Assembly: GCF_014201585.1 (NCBI RefSeq)
Contig: NZ_JACHES010000001.1
Span: forward strand, 248,001 to 312,000
Direction of reading: 5' to 3'
From: Anoxybacillus tengchongensis
GTDB taxonomy: Bacteria; Bacillota; Bacilli; Bacillales; Anoxybacillaceae
DNA length: 64,000 nt
Shown in pieces: positions 56,117-64,000 of the stretch; positions within the stretch are counted from its first letter, which is position 1, and the number at the start of each line of letters is the position of its first letter. The notes below the pieces were generated by a model, which was not told the DNA's origin, made no database searches, and worked only from the letters and a program-made list of their open reading frames with translations. The translations under genes and the position numbers were made by a program.

Positions 56117-57595
56117 TTGGAAAAGGTCGATCTTTTTAAAGATATTGCTGAACGAACAGGCGGAGATATTTATTTAGGAGTTGTCGGTGCTGTTCGAACA
56201 GGCAAATCGACATTTATTAAAAAGTTTATGGAACTTGTTGTCATTCCGAATATTCAAAACGAAGCAGATAAAGCGCGGGCACAAGATGAACTGCCACAAA
56301 GTGCAGCTGGAAAAACAATTATGACGACAGAGCCGAAGTTTGTTCCGAATCAAGCGGTAAAAGTGAAAGTAGACGATGGACTTGAAGTGAATATTCGTCT
56401 TGTAGATTGTGTCGGTTATACAGTCCAAGGGGCAAAAGGTTTTGAAGATGAAAACGGACCACGTATGATTCACACACCATGGTATGAAGAGCCGATTCCG
56501 TTTCAAGAAGCAGCCGAAATTGGCACGAGAAAAGTCATTCAAGAACATTCAACGATCGGTGTGGTCATTACAACGGATGGTTCGATTGGAGAAATTCCGC
56601 GCGAAAATTATATCGAAGCGGAAGAACGTGTCGTCAACGAATTAAAAGAAGTAGGTAAGCCGTTTATTATGATTATTAATACAGTACGTCCGCAACATCC
56701 AGAAACAGAAATGTTAAAGCAACAATTAAGCGAAAAATACGATATTCCGGTGTTAGCATTAAGTGTAGAAGGAATGCGCGAAACAGATGTATATCAAGTG
56801 CTCCGTGAGGCATTATATGAGTTTCCAGTATTAGAGGTGAACGTCAATTTACCAAACTGGGTTATGGTGTTGCGCGAAAATCATTGGTTACGTGAAAGTT
56901 ATCAAGATGCAGTGCGCGATACAGTAAAAGATATTAAGCGATTACGCGATGTCGACCGCGTCGTGCAACAATTTAGCGAATATGACTTTATTGATGAAGC
57001 TCGTTTAGCTGGCATTGAAATGGGGCAAGGCATTGCAGAAATTGATTTATACGCGCCGGACGAATTGTACGATCAAATTTTAAAAGAAGTTGTCGGTGTT
57101 GACATTCGCGGAAAAGATCATTTGCTGCAATTGATGCAAGATTTTGCTTATGCGAAGGCGGAATACGATCAAATCGCTGATGCGCTTCGCATGGTGAAAC
57201 AAACAGGTTATGGTATCGCTGCTCCATCACTTTCTGATATGAGCTTAGATGAACCGGAAATTATTCGCCAAGGCTCTCGTTTTGGTGTTCGACTAAAAGC
57301 CGTCGCCCCATCCATTCATATGATTAAAGTCGATGTGGAATCAGAGTTTGCACCAATTATTGGAACAGAAAAACAAAGTGAAGAGCTCGTCCGTTATTTG
57401 ATGCAAGATTTTGAAGATGATCCTCTTTCCATTTGGAATTCTGATATTTTTGGCCGCTCGCTCAGTTCCATTGTTCGCGAAGGCATTCAAGCAAAGTTGG
57501 CGCTTATGCCTGAAAATGCCCGTTACAAACTAAAAGAAACGTTAGAGCGCATCATTAACGAAGGATCTGGTGGACTGATTGCCATTATATTATAA
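56117..57595 (+). CDS. spoIVA: Stage IV sporulation ATPase SpoIVA
   Basis: A 492-residue spore coat morphogenetic ATPase, the same length as in B. subtilis. Walker A GAVRTGKST near 24-32 and a TRAFAC GTPase-like fold (to about 240) are followed by middle and C-terminal domains ending in the conserved GSGGLIAIIL. It polymerises with ATP around the forespore and anchors the coat through SpoVM. TTG 56117, behind GGGAGGGAAGG, replaces ATG; the ATG at 56069 would add 16 atypical residues. A CATATAGT at 56072 resembles a sigma-E -10, but no good -35 is visible. Confidence 0.95.
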   Translation: MEKVDLFKDIAERTGGDIYLGVVGAVRTGKSTFIKKFMELVVIPNIQNEADKARAQDELPQSAAGKTIMTTEPKFVPNQAVKVKVDDGLEVNIRLVDCVGYTVQGAKGFEDENGPRMIHTPWYEEPIPFQEAAEIGTRKVIQEHSTIGVVITTDGSIGEIPRENYIEAEERVVNELKEVGKPFIMIINTVRPQHPETEMLKQQLSEKYDIPVLALSVEGMRETDVYQVLREALYEFPVLEVNVNLPNWVMVLRENHWLRESYQDAVRDTVKDIKRLRDVDRVVQQFSEYDFIDEARLAGIEMGQGIAEIDLYAPDELYDQILKEVVGVDIRGKDHLLQLMQDFAYAKAEYDQIADALRMVKQTGYGIAAPSLSDMSLDEPEIIRQGSRFGVRLKAVAPSIHMIKVDVESEFAPIIGTEKQSEELVRYLMQDFEDDPLSIWNSDIFGRSLSSIVREGIQAKLALMPENARYKLKETLERIINEGSGGLIAIIL

Positions 57596-57621
57596 AAAGA
57601 CTCCGTTTGGGGTCTTTTTTG
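57595..57621 (+). terminator. Terminator after spoIVA
   Basis: AAAGACTCC and GGGGTCTTT around loop GTTT, then TTT. Confidence 0.8.
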
Positions 57622-57738
57622 CTTTGAAACGAAAATTTTTTCTTGCAGTGAAAAAGAGCGATATGATAATCTTTATTCAGAAAATGTTAGACTCGTTGGA
57701 GAATAATAGGCAAATTGCATGATTTTGCTGAAAAAATG

Positions 57739-57767
57739 TTGAATTATGAGCAAGAATCAGTTAATAT
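57739..57767 (+). promoter_or_regulatory. Putative upstream promoter of hbs
   Basis: TTGAAT (57739-57744), 17-nt spacer, TAATAT (57762-57767). B. subtilis hbs also has two promoters. Confidence 0.4.
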
Positions 57768-57820
57768 AAGGCATGTTAATGTATAGAAACAATAGAAAGT
57801 GTAAACAACTGAAAGTAATG

Positions 57821-57826
57821 TATAAT
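57821..57826 (+). promoter_or_regulatory. Putative proximal -10 of hbs
   Basis: TATAAT at 57821-57826, 28 nt before the start codon; the -35 region (AGTGTA) is weak. Confidence 0.4.
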
Positions 57827-57854
57827 ACATACGCTTTGGGAGGAGGTGAATGGC

Positions 57855-58127
57855 ATGAACAAAACGGAATTAATCAACGCGGTAGCTGAAGCAAGCGGCC
57901 TTTCTAAAAAAGATGCATCTAAAGCAGTTGATGCGGTTTTTGATGCGATTACAGAAGCGCTTAAAAACGGTGATAAAGTGCAATTAATCGGTTTTGGTAA
58001 CTTCGAAGTGCGTGAGCGTGCGGCGCGCAAAGGACGCAACCCGCAAACAGGAGAAGAAATCGAAATTGCTGCAAGCAAAGTTCCTGCTTTCAAACCTGGG
58101 AAAGCGTTAAAAGATGCTGTAAAGTAA
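57855..58127 (+). CDS. hbs: DNA-binding protein HU
   Basis: A 90-residue HU/HBsu: [21 protein letters not shown] at the helical N-terminus (shown here as the start of the family pattern), [18 protein letters not shown] forming the DNA-binding arm near 46-63, and [11 protein letters not shown] at the end. It bends and compacts the chromosome. ATG 57855 follows GGAGGAGGTG. The gene is monocistronic with a terminator at 58145. Confidence 0.96.
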   Translation: MNKTELINAVAEASGLSKKDASKAVDAVFDAITEALKNGDKVQLIGFGNFEVRERAARKGRNPQTGEEIEIAASKVPAFKPGKALKDAVK

Positions 58128-58144
58128 GAAATTACATACAGCCA

Positions 58145-58180
58145 AAGAGGTAGCCGGTTGCGTGCTACCTCTTCTTTTTT
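58145..58180 (+). terminator. Terminator after hbs
   Basis: AGAGGTAGC (58146-58154) and GCTACCTCT (58164-58172), then TCTTTTTT. Confidence 0.9.
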
Positions 58181-58199
58181 GCCTTTTTTCATCTTTATA

Positions 58200-58208
58200 T
58201 GCTAGAAT
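58200..58208 (+). promoter_or_regulatory. Extended -10 promoter of folE-mtrB
   Basis: TGCTAGAAT: TGn followed by TAGAAT (58203-58208), 38 nt before folE; no clear -35. Confidence 0.4.
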
Positions 58209-58246
58209 CGGATTACGTGAAGTTGAATGCTAGGAGGATGCAACAA

Positions 58247-58801
58247 ATGAATGTAGAACAAATCGAACAGGCAGTCCGCTTAATTTTAGAAGCTATCGGT
58301 GAAGATCCAAATCGTGAAGGTTTACTTGATACGCCGAAGCGGGTAGCAAAAATGTATGCGGAAGTGTTTTCAGGTTTAAACGAAGATCCGAAAATACACT
58401 TACAAACGGTATTTAGTGAAGATCATGAAGAACTTGTCCTCGTCAAAGACATTCCATTTTATTCGATGTGTGAACATCATCTCGTTCCATTTTTCGGTGT
58501 TGCTCATGTTGCATACATTCCACGTGGTGGCAAAGTGACAGGATTAAGCAAACTAGCAAGAACGGTCGAAACAGTCGCACGACGCCCGCAGTTACAAGAG
58601 CGAATTACGGCAACCGTAGCTGACGCCATTATGGAGACGCTCGAACCACATGGAGTGATGGTTGTTGTAGAGGCTGAACATATGTGCATGACGATGCGTG
58701 GTGTGAAAAAGCCAGGAGCTAAAACAGTTACAACGGCAGTACGTGGAACGCTAGAAACAGATGACAAAGCTCGTGCGGAAATATTAGCGCTTATTAAATA
58801 G
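58247..58801 (+). CDS. folE: GTP cyclohydrolase I
   Basis: A 184-residue FolE (MtrA): TPKRVAKMY near 38-46, [10 protein letters not shown] near 73-82 with zinc Cys/His ligands, and [12 protein letters not shown] near 142-153 with the other Cys. It opens GTP to dihydroneopterin triphosphate, the first step of folate synthesis. ATG 58247 follows AGGAGG; the ATG at 58238 is too close. It is paired with mtrB as in B. subtilis mtrAB. Confidence 0.95.
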   Translation: MNVEQIEQAVRLILEAIGEDPNREGLLDTPKRVAKMYAEVFSGLNEDPKIHLQTVFSEDHEELVLVKDIPFYSMCEHHLVPFFGVAHVAYIPRGGKVTGLSKLARTVETVARRPQLQERITATVADAIMETLEPHGVMVVVEAEHMCMTMRGVKKPGAKTVTTAVRGTLETDDKARAEILALIK

Positions 58802-58810
58802 GGGGGTATT

Positions 58811-59038
58811 ATGATGCAAGGCGATTATGTTGTAATTAAGGCGTTAGAGGACGGAGTGAATGTTATCGGGTTAACGCGTGGTTCGGATACGCGTTTCCAT
58901 CATTCTGAAAAGCTTGATCAAGGGGAAGTGCTTATTGCCCAATTTACAGAGCATACATCAGCGATTAAAGTACGTGGAAAAGCACTTATTCAAACGCAAC
59001 ATGGCGAAATCCAGTCTGATGCGAAAAATCATCGTTAA
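58811..59038 (+). CDS. mtrB: trp RNA-binding attenuation protein (TRAP)
   Basis: A 75-residue TRAP with the conserved core [18 protein letters not shown] and [19 protein letters not shown], which forms the 11-subunit ring and tryptophan pocket. It binds GAG/UAG triplets in trp leaders to cause termination. It starts 9 nt after folE behind AGGGGGG (58814 is an alternative ATG). No trp gene is in the window. Confidence 0.95.
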   Translation: MMQGDYVVIKALEDGVNVIGLTRGSDTRFHHSEKLDQGEVLIAQFTEHTSAIKVRGKALIQTQHGEIQSDAKNHR

Positions 59039-59053
59039 CGTCAAGAAGGTTTA

Positions 59054-59062
59054 TGATATAAT
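59054..59062 (+). promoter_or_regulatory. Extended -10 before hepS
   Basis: TGATATAAT is a full extended -10 (TGn plus TATAAT at 59057-59062) 36 nt before hepS. Confidence 0.45.
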
Positions 59063-59098
59063 AAAGTTTGAGTTTTTGGGAAGCAAGGGTGATGAGTC

Positions 59099-59749
59099 AT
59101 GGATATGCAACAGCAAATCGAACAAGTAAAGACGCGCATTCAACGGGCAATTGCCCATTCGTATGTAGATCGCTATATACAACCACGCATCATAGATGAA
59201 GATCGCATATCGTTTGCTCTTTCTATGTTACGTTCCGCTCAAGTGGAAGAAAACATCGCACTCGATCACGTGTTTGCCATGATGTTAATTCAACTCGCCC
59301 TTGACACCCATGATGAAGTAGATGAGCAACAAATGATGCAACAGAGGCAATTAACGGTGCTTGCCGGAGATCTATATAGTGGATTGTACTACGAATTTTT
59401 AGCGCGACGACATGACATTTCACTCATTCGTCGCTTTGCCGAAGCGATTAAAGAGATCAATATACAAAAAATTCGCCTGCAGCAACTGTCGTCAGATGAT
59501 CTTGAACGCTTTCATTGCATCGCTGTTATTGAATCCGCTTTGCTTCGTCAACTTGCGAAACATGTGCATGCTCATGAGTGGGGAGAATTAGCGTATTACT
59601 TGTTCGCGCTAAAACGTGTTCATCGTGATGGAGCGAAATCAACAGCGTTGATGGATTATATCGATCACTGTCAGCGAAAATTACAAGATCTTCTCCCGTT
59701 TCATGTGCACGAAGAAGTAAAAGAGCGATTCTCTCATCTCCTCGTTTGA
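59099..59749 (+). CDS. hepS: Heptaprenyl diphosphate synthase component 1
   Basis: A 216-residue helical protein of the HepS/GerCA type with LRSAQVEENIALDHVFAM-like helices and LALDTHDEV near 61-69. It is the non-catalytic partner that sets chain length with HepT. The order hepS-menG-hepT (gerCA-CB-CC) confirms it. ATG 59099 follows AAGGGTGAT. Confidence 0.88.
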   Translation: MDMQQQIEQVKTRIQRAIAHSYVDRYIQPRIIDEDRISFALSMLRSAQVEENIALDHVFAMMLIQLALDTHDEVDEQQMMQQRQLTVLAGDLYSGLYYEFLARRHDISLIRRFAEAIKEINIQKIRLQQLSSDDLERFHCIAVIESALLRQLAKHVHAHEWGELAYYLFALKRVHRDGAKSTALMDYIDHCQRKLQDLLPFHVHEEVKERFSHLLV

Positions 59750-59774
59750 TTTCAGTTGAAAGAAGGGGATTTTT

Positions 59775-60488
59775 ATGCAACAGTCGAAAGAAGAACGTGT
59801 GCATCGTGTATTTGAAAAAATTTCTGATCATTACGATCGGATGAATTCAGTCATTAGTTTTAAACGTCATGTCGCATGGCGAAAAGATACGATGAAACGA
59901 ATGAATGTACAAAAGGGAGCGAAAGCGCTCGATGTATGTTGCGGAACGGCAGATTGGACAGTCGCGTTAGCCGAAGCCGTTGGACCTAGTGGTGAAGTGT
60001 ATGGGCTTGATTTTAGTCGCAATATGTTAAAAGTTGGGGAAGAAAAAGTAAAAGAGCGCGGTTTTCAACACGTTACGCTTGTTCATGGTAATGCGATGAG
60101 TTTACCGTTTCCTGACGATACGTTCGACTATGTGACGATCGGCTTTGGATTGCGTAACGTTCCTGATTATATGACGGTATTAAAAGAAATGTATCGTGTA
60201 GCAAAGCCAGGCGGAAAAGTCGTTTGTCTGGAAACGTCACAGCCAACGCTCATCGGTTTTCGACAATTATACTATGCATATTTTCGTTATGTCATGCCTT
60301 TTTTTGGGAAGATTTTCGCAAAAAGTTATGAAGAATACTCGTGGCTACAAGAGTCAGCACGTGAATTTCCGGGAATGGACGAGTTAGCAAATATGTTTCG
60401 TCAAGCCGGTTTCGTGGACGTACAAGTGAAACCGTATACGTTCGGAGTGGCGGCGATGCATCTCGGACATAAACCTGATAGACGTTAA
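59775..60488 (+). CDS. menG: Demethylmenaquinone methyltransferase
   Basis: A 237-residue UbiE/MenG SAM methyltransferase: [14 protein letters not shown] near 16-29, SAM motif [18 protein letters not shown] near 53-70, and FGLRNVPD near 120-127. It methylates demethylmenaquinone, the last step of menaquinone synthesis, using the heptaprenyl tail made by the flanking genes. Shine-Dalgarno GAAGGGG. Confidence 0.95.
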   Translation: MQQSKEERVHRVFEKISDHYDRMNSVISFKRHVAWRKDTMKRMNVQKGAKALDVCCGTADWTVALAEAVGPSGEVYGLDFSRNMLKVGEEKVKERGFQHVTLVHGNAMSLPFPDDTFDYVTIGFGLRNVPDYMTVLKEMYRVAKPGGKVVCLETSQPTLIGFRQLYYAYFRYVMPFFGKIFAKSYEEYSWLQESAREFPGMDELANMFRQAGFVDVQVKPYTFGVAAMHLGHKPDRR

Positions 60489-60499
60489 GGTGAATAGTG

Positions 60500-61462
60500 A
60501 TGAAGCTAAAAGCGATGTATTCGTTTTTGAATGGAGATTTAAACCGAATCGAAGAACAATTAAAAATAACGGTGCAAACGTCCGATCCGCTCGTCAACGA
60601 AGCATCGTTACATTTGCTTGAAGCGGGAGGAAAGCGCATTCGTCCGGTGTTTGTTTTGCTTGGCGGACAATTTGGTACGTATCATTTTGAGAAGATGAAG
60701 CGGGTAGCTGTCGCTCTTGAGCTCATTCATATGGCTTCCCTTGTCCATGATGATGTGATTGATGGGGCGATGTTGCGACGTGGAAAGGAGACGATTCAAG
60801 CGAAATGGGGCGATCGATTTGCCATGTACGTTGGTGACTATTTGTTTGCCCGAGCGCTTGAGCAAATGTGTGAAATCGATGATCCAGTCGCTCATCACAT
60901 TTTAGCAAACACCATTGTTGAAGTATGTCGAGGAGAAATTGAGCAAATTAGCGACAAATACCGATTTGATCAAAATTTACGTCGTTATTTGCAACGAATT
61001 AAGAGAAAAACCGCGTTGCTCATTGCAGCAAGTTGCCAACTCGGCGCTGTCGTGGCAGGAGCGCCTGAAGCTGTCCATAAAAAATTGTATTGGTTCGGTT
61101 ATTACGTCGGTATGTCGTTTCAAATTACAGACGATATTCTTGATTTTATTGGGACAGAAAAGCAACTGGGTAAGCCAGCAGGCAGCGATTTATCGCAAGG
61201 TCATGTAACGCTCCCTGTTTTGTATGCCATGAGGGAACGAACATTAAAAGAACAAATTATGAAAGTAAACGAACATACGACAAATCTTGAAATGGCAAAT
61301 GTCATTGATCGCATTAAGCAAACAAATGCGATCGAAAAGTCGTATGAGCTTGGGGATCGCTATTTGCAAAAAGCGCTTGATACGTTACAAAAATTGCCGC
61401 GCAATCGCGCTTGGACAGCACTTTATAACATTGCGAAATATATCGGAAAGCGAAAATATTAA
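60500..61462 (+). CDS. hepT: Heptaprenyl diphosphate synthase component 2
   Basis: A 320-residue trans-prenyltransferase with GGKRIRPVF near 42-50, the first Asp-rich motif HDDVIDGA near 80-87 and the second DDILDF near 212-217. It elongates farnesyl diphosphate with isopentenyl diphosphate to C35 with HepS. ATG 60500 is chosen after AAGGTGAAT; GTG 60497 is adjacent. It ends the gerC operon. Confidence 0.94.
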   Translation: MKLKAMYSFLNGDLNRIEEQLKITVQTSDPLVNEASLHLLEAGGKRIRPVFVLLGGQFGTYHFEKMKRVAVALELIHMASLVHDDVIDGAMLRRGKETIQAKWGDRFAMYVGDYLFARALEQMCEIDDPVAHHILANTIVEVCRGEIEQISDKYRFDQNLRRYLQRIKRKTALLIAASCQLGAVVAGAPEAVHKKLYWFGYYVGMSFQITDDILDFIGTEKQLGKPAGSDLSQGHVTLPVLYAMRERTLKEQIMKVNEHTTNLEMANVIDRIKQTNAIEKSYELGDRYLQKALDTLQKLPRNRAWTALYNIAKYIGKRKY

Positions 61463-61493
61463 AAGAAAAATTAAAACGTTTTCATGGCGAATA

Positions 61494-61522
61494 TTGCTAA
61501 CTTGCATACAAAATGGTATAAT
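61494..61522 (+). promoter_or_regulatory. Promoter of ndk
   Basis: TTGCTA (61494-61499), 17-nt spacer, extended -10 TGGTATAAT with TATAAT at 61517-61522. Confidence 0.7.
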
Positions 61523-61573
61523 TGCGGAGGAGTCAATTCCAATACATAACGTATCAGGGGTGGAGAATTCGTC

Positions 61574-62889
<1,316 letters not shown>

Positions 62890-62890
62890 T

Positions 62891-62913
62891 TGCGACCGAA
62901 CTTGGTCGCTTTC
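62891..62913 (+). terminator. Weak terminator after cheR
   Basis: GCGACC (62892-62897) and GGTCGC (62904-62909), then TTTCT. Confidence 0.55.
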
Positions 62914-62928
62914 TGTGCAATTAAGGGG

Positions 62929-62957
62929 TTACGTCCACCAAAAAAATGTGCTATATT
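62929..62957 (+). promoter_or_regulatory. Putative promoter of aroF
   Basis: TTACGT (62929-62934), 17-nt spacer, extended -10 TGCTATATT with TATATT at 62952-62957. Confidence 0.5.
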
Positions 62958-62997
62958 CATACATAATCGCTTTAAAGAGATGAAGGGAGAGAGGGAA

Positions 62998-64000
62998 TTG
63001 CGGTACTTAACAGCTGGTGAATCTCACGGTCCACAATTAACAACAATTATTGAAGGTGTTCCGGCCGGATTGACGCTTTTGGCGGAGCATATTAACGAAG
63101 ATTTAGCGCGTCGCCAAAAAGGATATGGTCGCGGACGACGCATGCAAATTGAAAAAGACGAAGTGAAGATTTTAAGCGGTGTTCGTCACGGGAAAACGCT
63201 CGGTTCTCCGATTACGCTCGTTGTTGAAAATCGCGATTGGAAACATTGGACGAACATTATGGGGATCGAACCGCTCGCTAGTGATACAGAAGAAGTGAAA
63301 CGAAAAGTGACGCGCCCACGTCCAGGACATGCTGACTTAAACGGGGCGATCAAGTATGGTCATCGTGATATGCGCAACGTATTAGAGCGTTCCTCGGCGC
63401 GTGAAACAACGGTGCGCGTAGCAGCTGGAGCGGTAGCGAAGCGCATTTTATCGGAATTAGGTATTCGCATCGCAAGCCACGTCGTTGAAATTGGAGGGGT
63501 AAAGGCGGAAAATACCGCATATACATCGCTTGAGGAGTTGCAACGAGTGACAGAACAATCTCCTGTTCGTTGTTTTGATGCGGAAGCGGAAAAAAAGATG
63601 ATGGCCGCAATTGATGAAGCGAAAGAAAAAGGCGACTCGATTGGTGGAATTGTTGAAGTCATTGTTGAAGGTGTTCCGGTAGGCGTTGGGAGCTATGTTC
63701 ATTATGATCGGAAGTTAGATGCAAAAATCGCTGCTGCGATTGTTAGCATCAATGCCTTTAAAGGCGTTGAGTTTGGCATCGGATTTGAAGCTGCACGTCG
63801 CTTTGGCAGCGAAGTGCACGATGAAATTATATGGAGCAAAGAAACGGGATATACGCGCAAAACAAACCGACTTGGCGGATTTGAAGGCGGGATGACGACG
63901 GGCATGCCGATCGTTGTTCGCGGAGTCATGAAGCCGATTCCGACATTATATAAACCGCTCATGAGTGTCGATATTGAAACGAAAGAACCGTTTGCAGCAA
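62998..64000 (+). CDS. aroF: Chorismate synthase, 3' end cut by window
   Basis: TTG 62998 lies just after GAGAGAGGG and opens a frame with no stop to the window end (334 codons of the usual 388 or so). It begins [17 protein letters not shown], the chorismate synthase N-terminus, and continues with [15 protein letters not shown] near 35-49 and [21 protein letters not shown]-like residues (about 113-132, split here by the FMN-binding signature). It removes phosphate from EPSP to give chorismate for aromatic amino acids, folate and menaquinone. Called aroF in Bacillus, aroC elsewhere. Confidence 0.95.
   Translation, partial: MRYLTAGESHGPQLTTIIEGVPAGLTLLAEHINEDLARRQKGYGRGRRMQIEKDEVKILSGVRHGKTLGSPITLVVENRDWKHWTNIMGIEPLASDTEEVKRKVTRPRPGHADLNGAIKYGHRDMRNVLERSSARETTVRVAAGAVAKRILSELGIRIASHVVEIGGVKAENTAYTSLEELQRVTEQSPVRCFDAEAEKKMMAAIDEAKEKGDSIGGIVEVIVEGVPVGVGSYVHYDRKLDAKIAAAIVSINAFKGVEFGIGFEAARRFGSEVHDEIIWSKETGYTRKTNRLGGFEGGMTTGMPIVVRGVMKPIPTLYKPLMSVDIETKEPFAA

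Noticed and set aside
61471-61484. cre-like TTAAAACGTTTTCA upstream of ndk
   Set aside because: The second position is T instead of the strictly conserved G, and ndk is not a typical CcpA target.

Overview
The window reads as a contiguous piece of a Bacillaceae chromosome. It carries endospore genes (dacB-spmA-spmB, sleB-ypeB, spoIVA, YIEGIA-type genes) and the res cytochrome-c maturation genes. Gene order is very close to Bacillus subtilis from ypbB through aroF. Bacillithiol genes are present, and the class I pyrophosphatase and B12-salvage content fit the Anoxybacillus/Geobacillus group. I infer an Anoxybacillus-like thermophile; the genus is an inference and was not computed. I saw no rRNA, tRNA, insertion sequence or CRISPR array.

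Layout. 1-5.7 kb: an accessory, AT-rich, co-directional cluster. It holds a threonine-aldolase-like PLP enzyme (cut by the window edge), an MFS exporter, two ATP-grasp ligases and an ArsR-type regulator. It looks like an undescribed small-peptide or amino-acid-conjugate pathway. 5.9-16.8 kb: DUF3907 gene, sodF, dacB-spmA-spmB, rluB, resABCDE. 16.8-26.5 kb: a cobalamin riboswitch with a visible antiterminator/terminator pair controls a tightly overlapping B12 salvage operon: import (btuF, btuC, a btuD-cbiZ fusion), nucleotide-loop assembly (cbiB, cobD, cobU, cobS, cobC, a degenerate CobU paralogue), adenosylation (pduO-type), and alpha-ribazole uptake and kinase (cblT, cblS). 26.7-30.2 kb: PHP phosphatase, and serA, ppa and fer on the minus strand. 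30.3-37.3 kb: ypbB-recS-ypbD-E-F-(membrane protein)-ypbG, then a CarH-like adenosylcobalamin/light-sensing MerR regulator, then the mecA paralogue ypbH.

37.3-42.6 kb: bshB2 (minus strand), glutamate dehydrogenase with an upstream cre-like site, ypdA, and a two-gene biotin operon behind a BirA operator. 42.6-45.6 kb (minus strand): prsW, then sleB-ypeB. 45.7-50.3 kb: the PilZ protein motI/ypfA, ypfB, cmk, plsC, the S1-repeat protein ypfD, fni. 50.3-50.8 kb: a GC-rich, strongly structured non-coding element next to the tiny ypzI gene. 50.8-64 kb: yphA, YIEGIA and its small partner, der, gpsA, yphE, yphF, spoIVA, hbs, folE-mtrB, hepS-menG-hepT, ndk, cheR and the start of aroF (cut by the window end).

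A functional thread runs through the window: the B12 salvage operon makes adenosylcobalamin, and a gene 9 kb downstream encodes a regulator with all the residues expected of an adenosylcobalamin-binding photosensor. Many starts use TTG or GTG behind strong Shine-Dalgarno sequences (aroF, spoIVA, ypeB, motI, cobD, btuC), so several 5' ends were set by the Shine-Dalgarno position and by family length.
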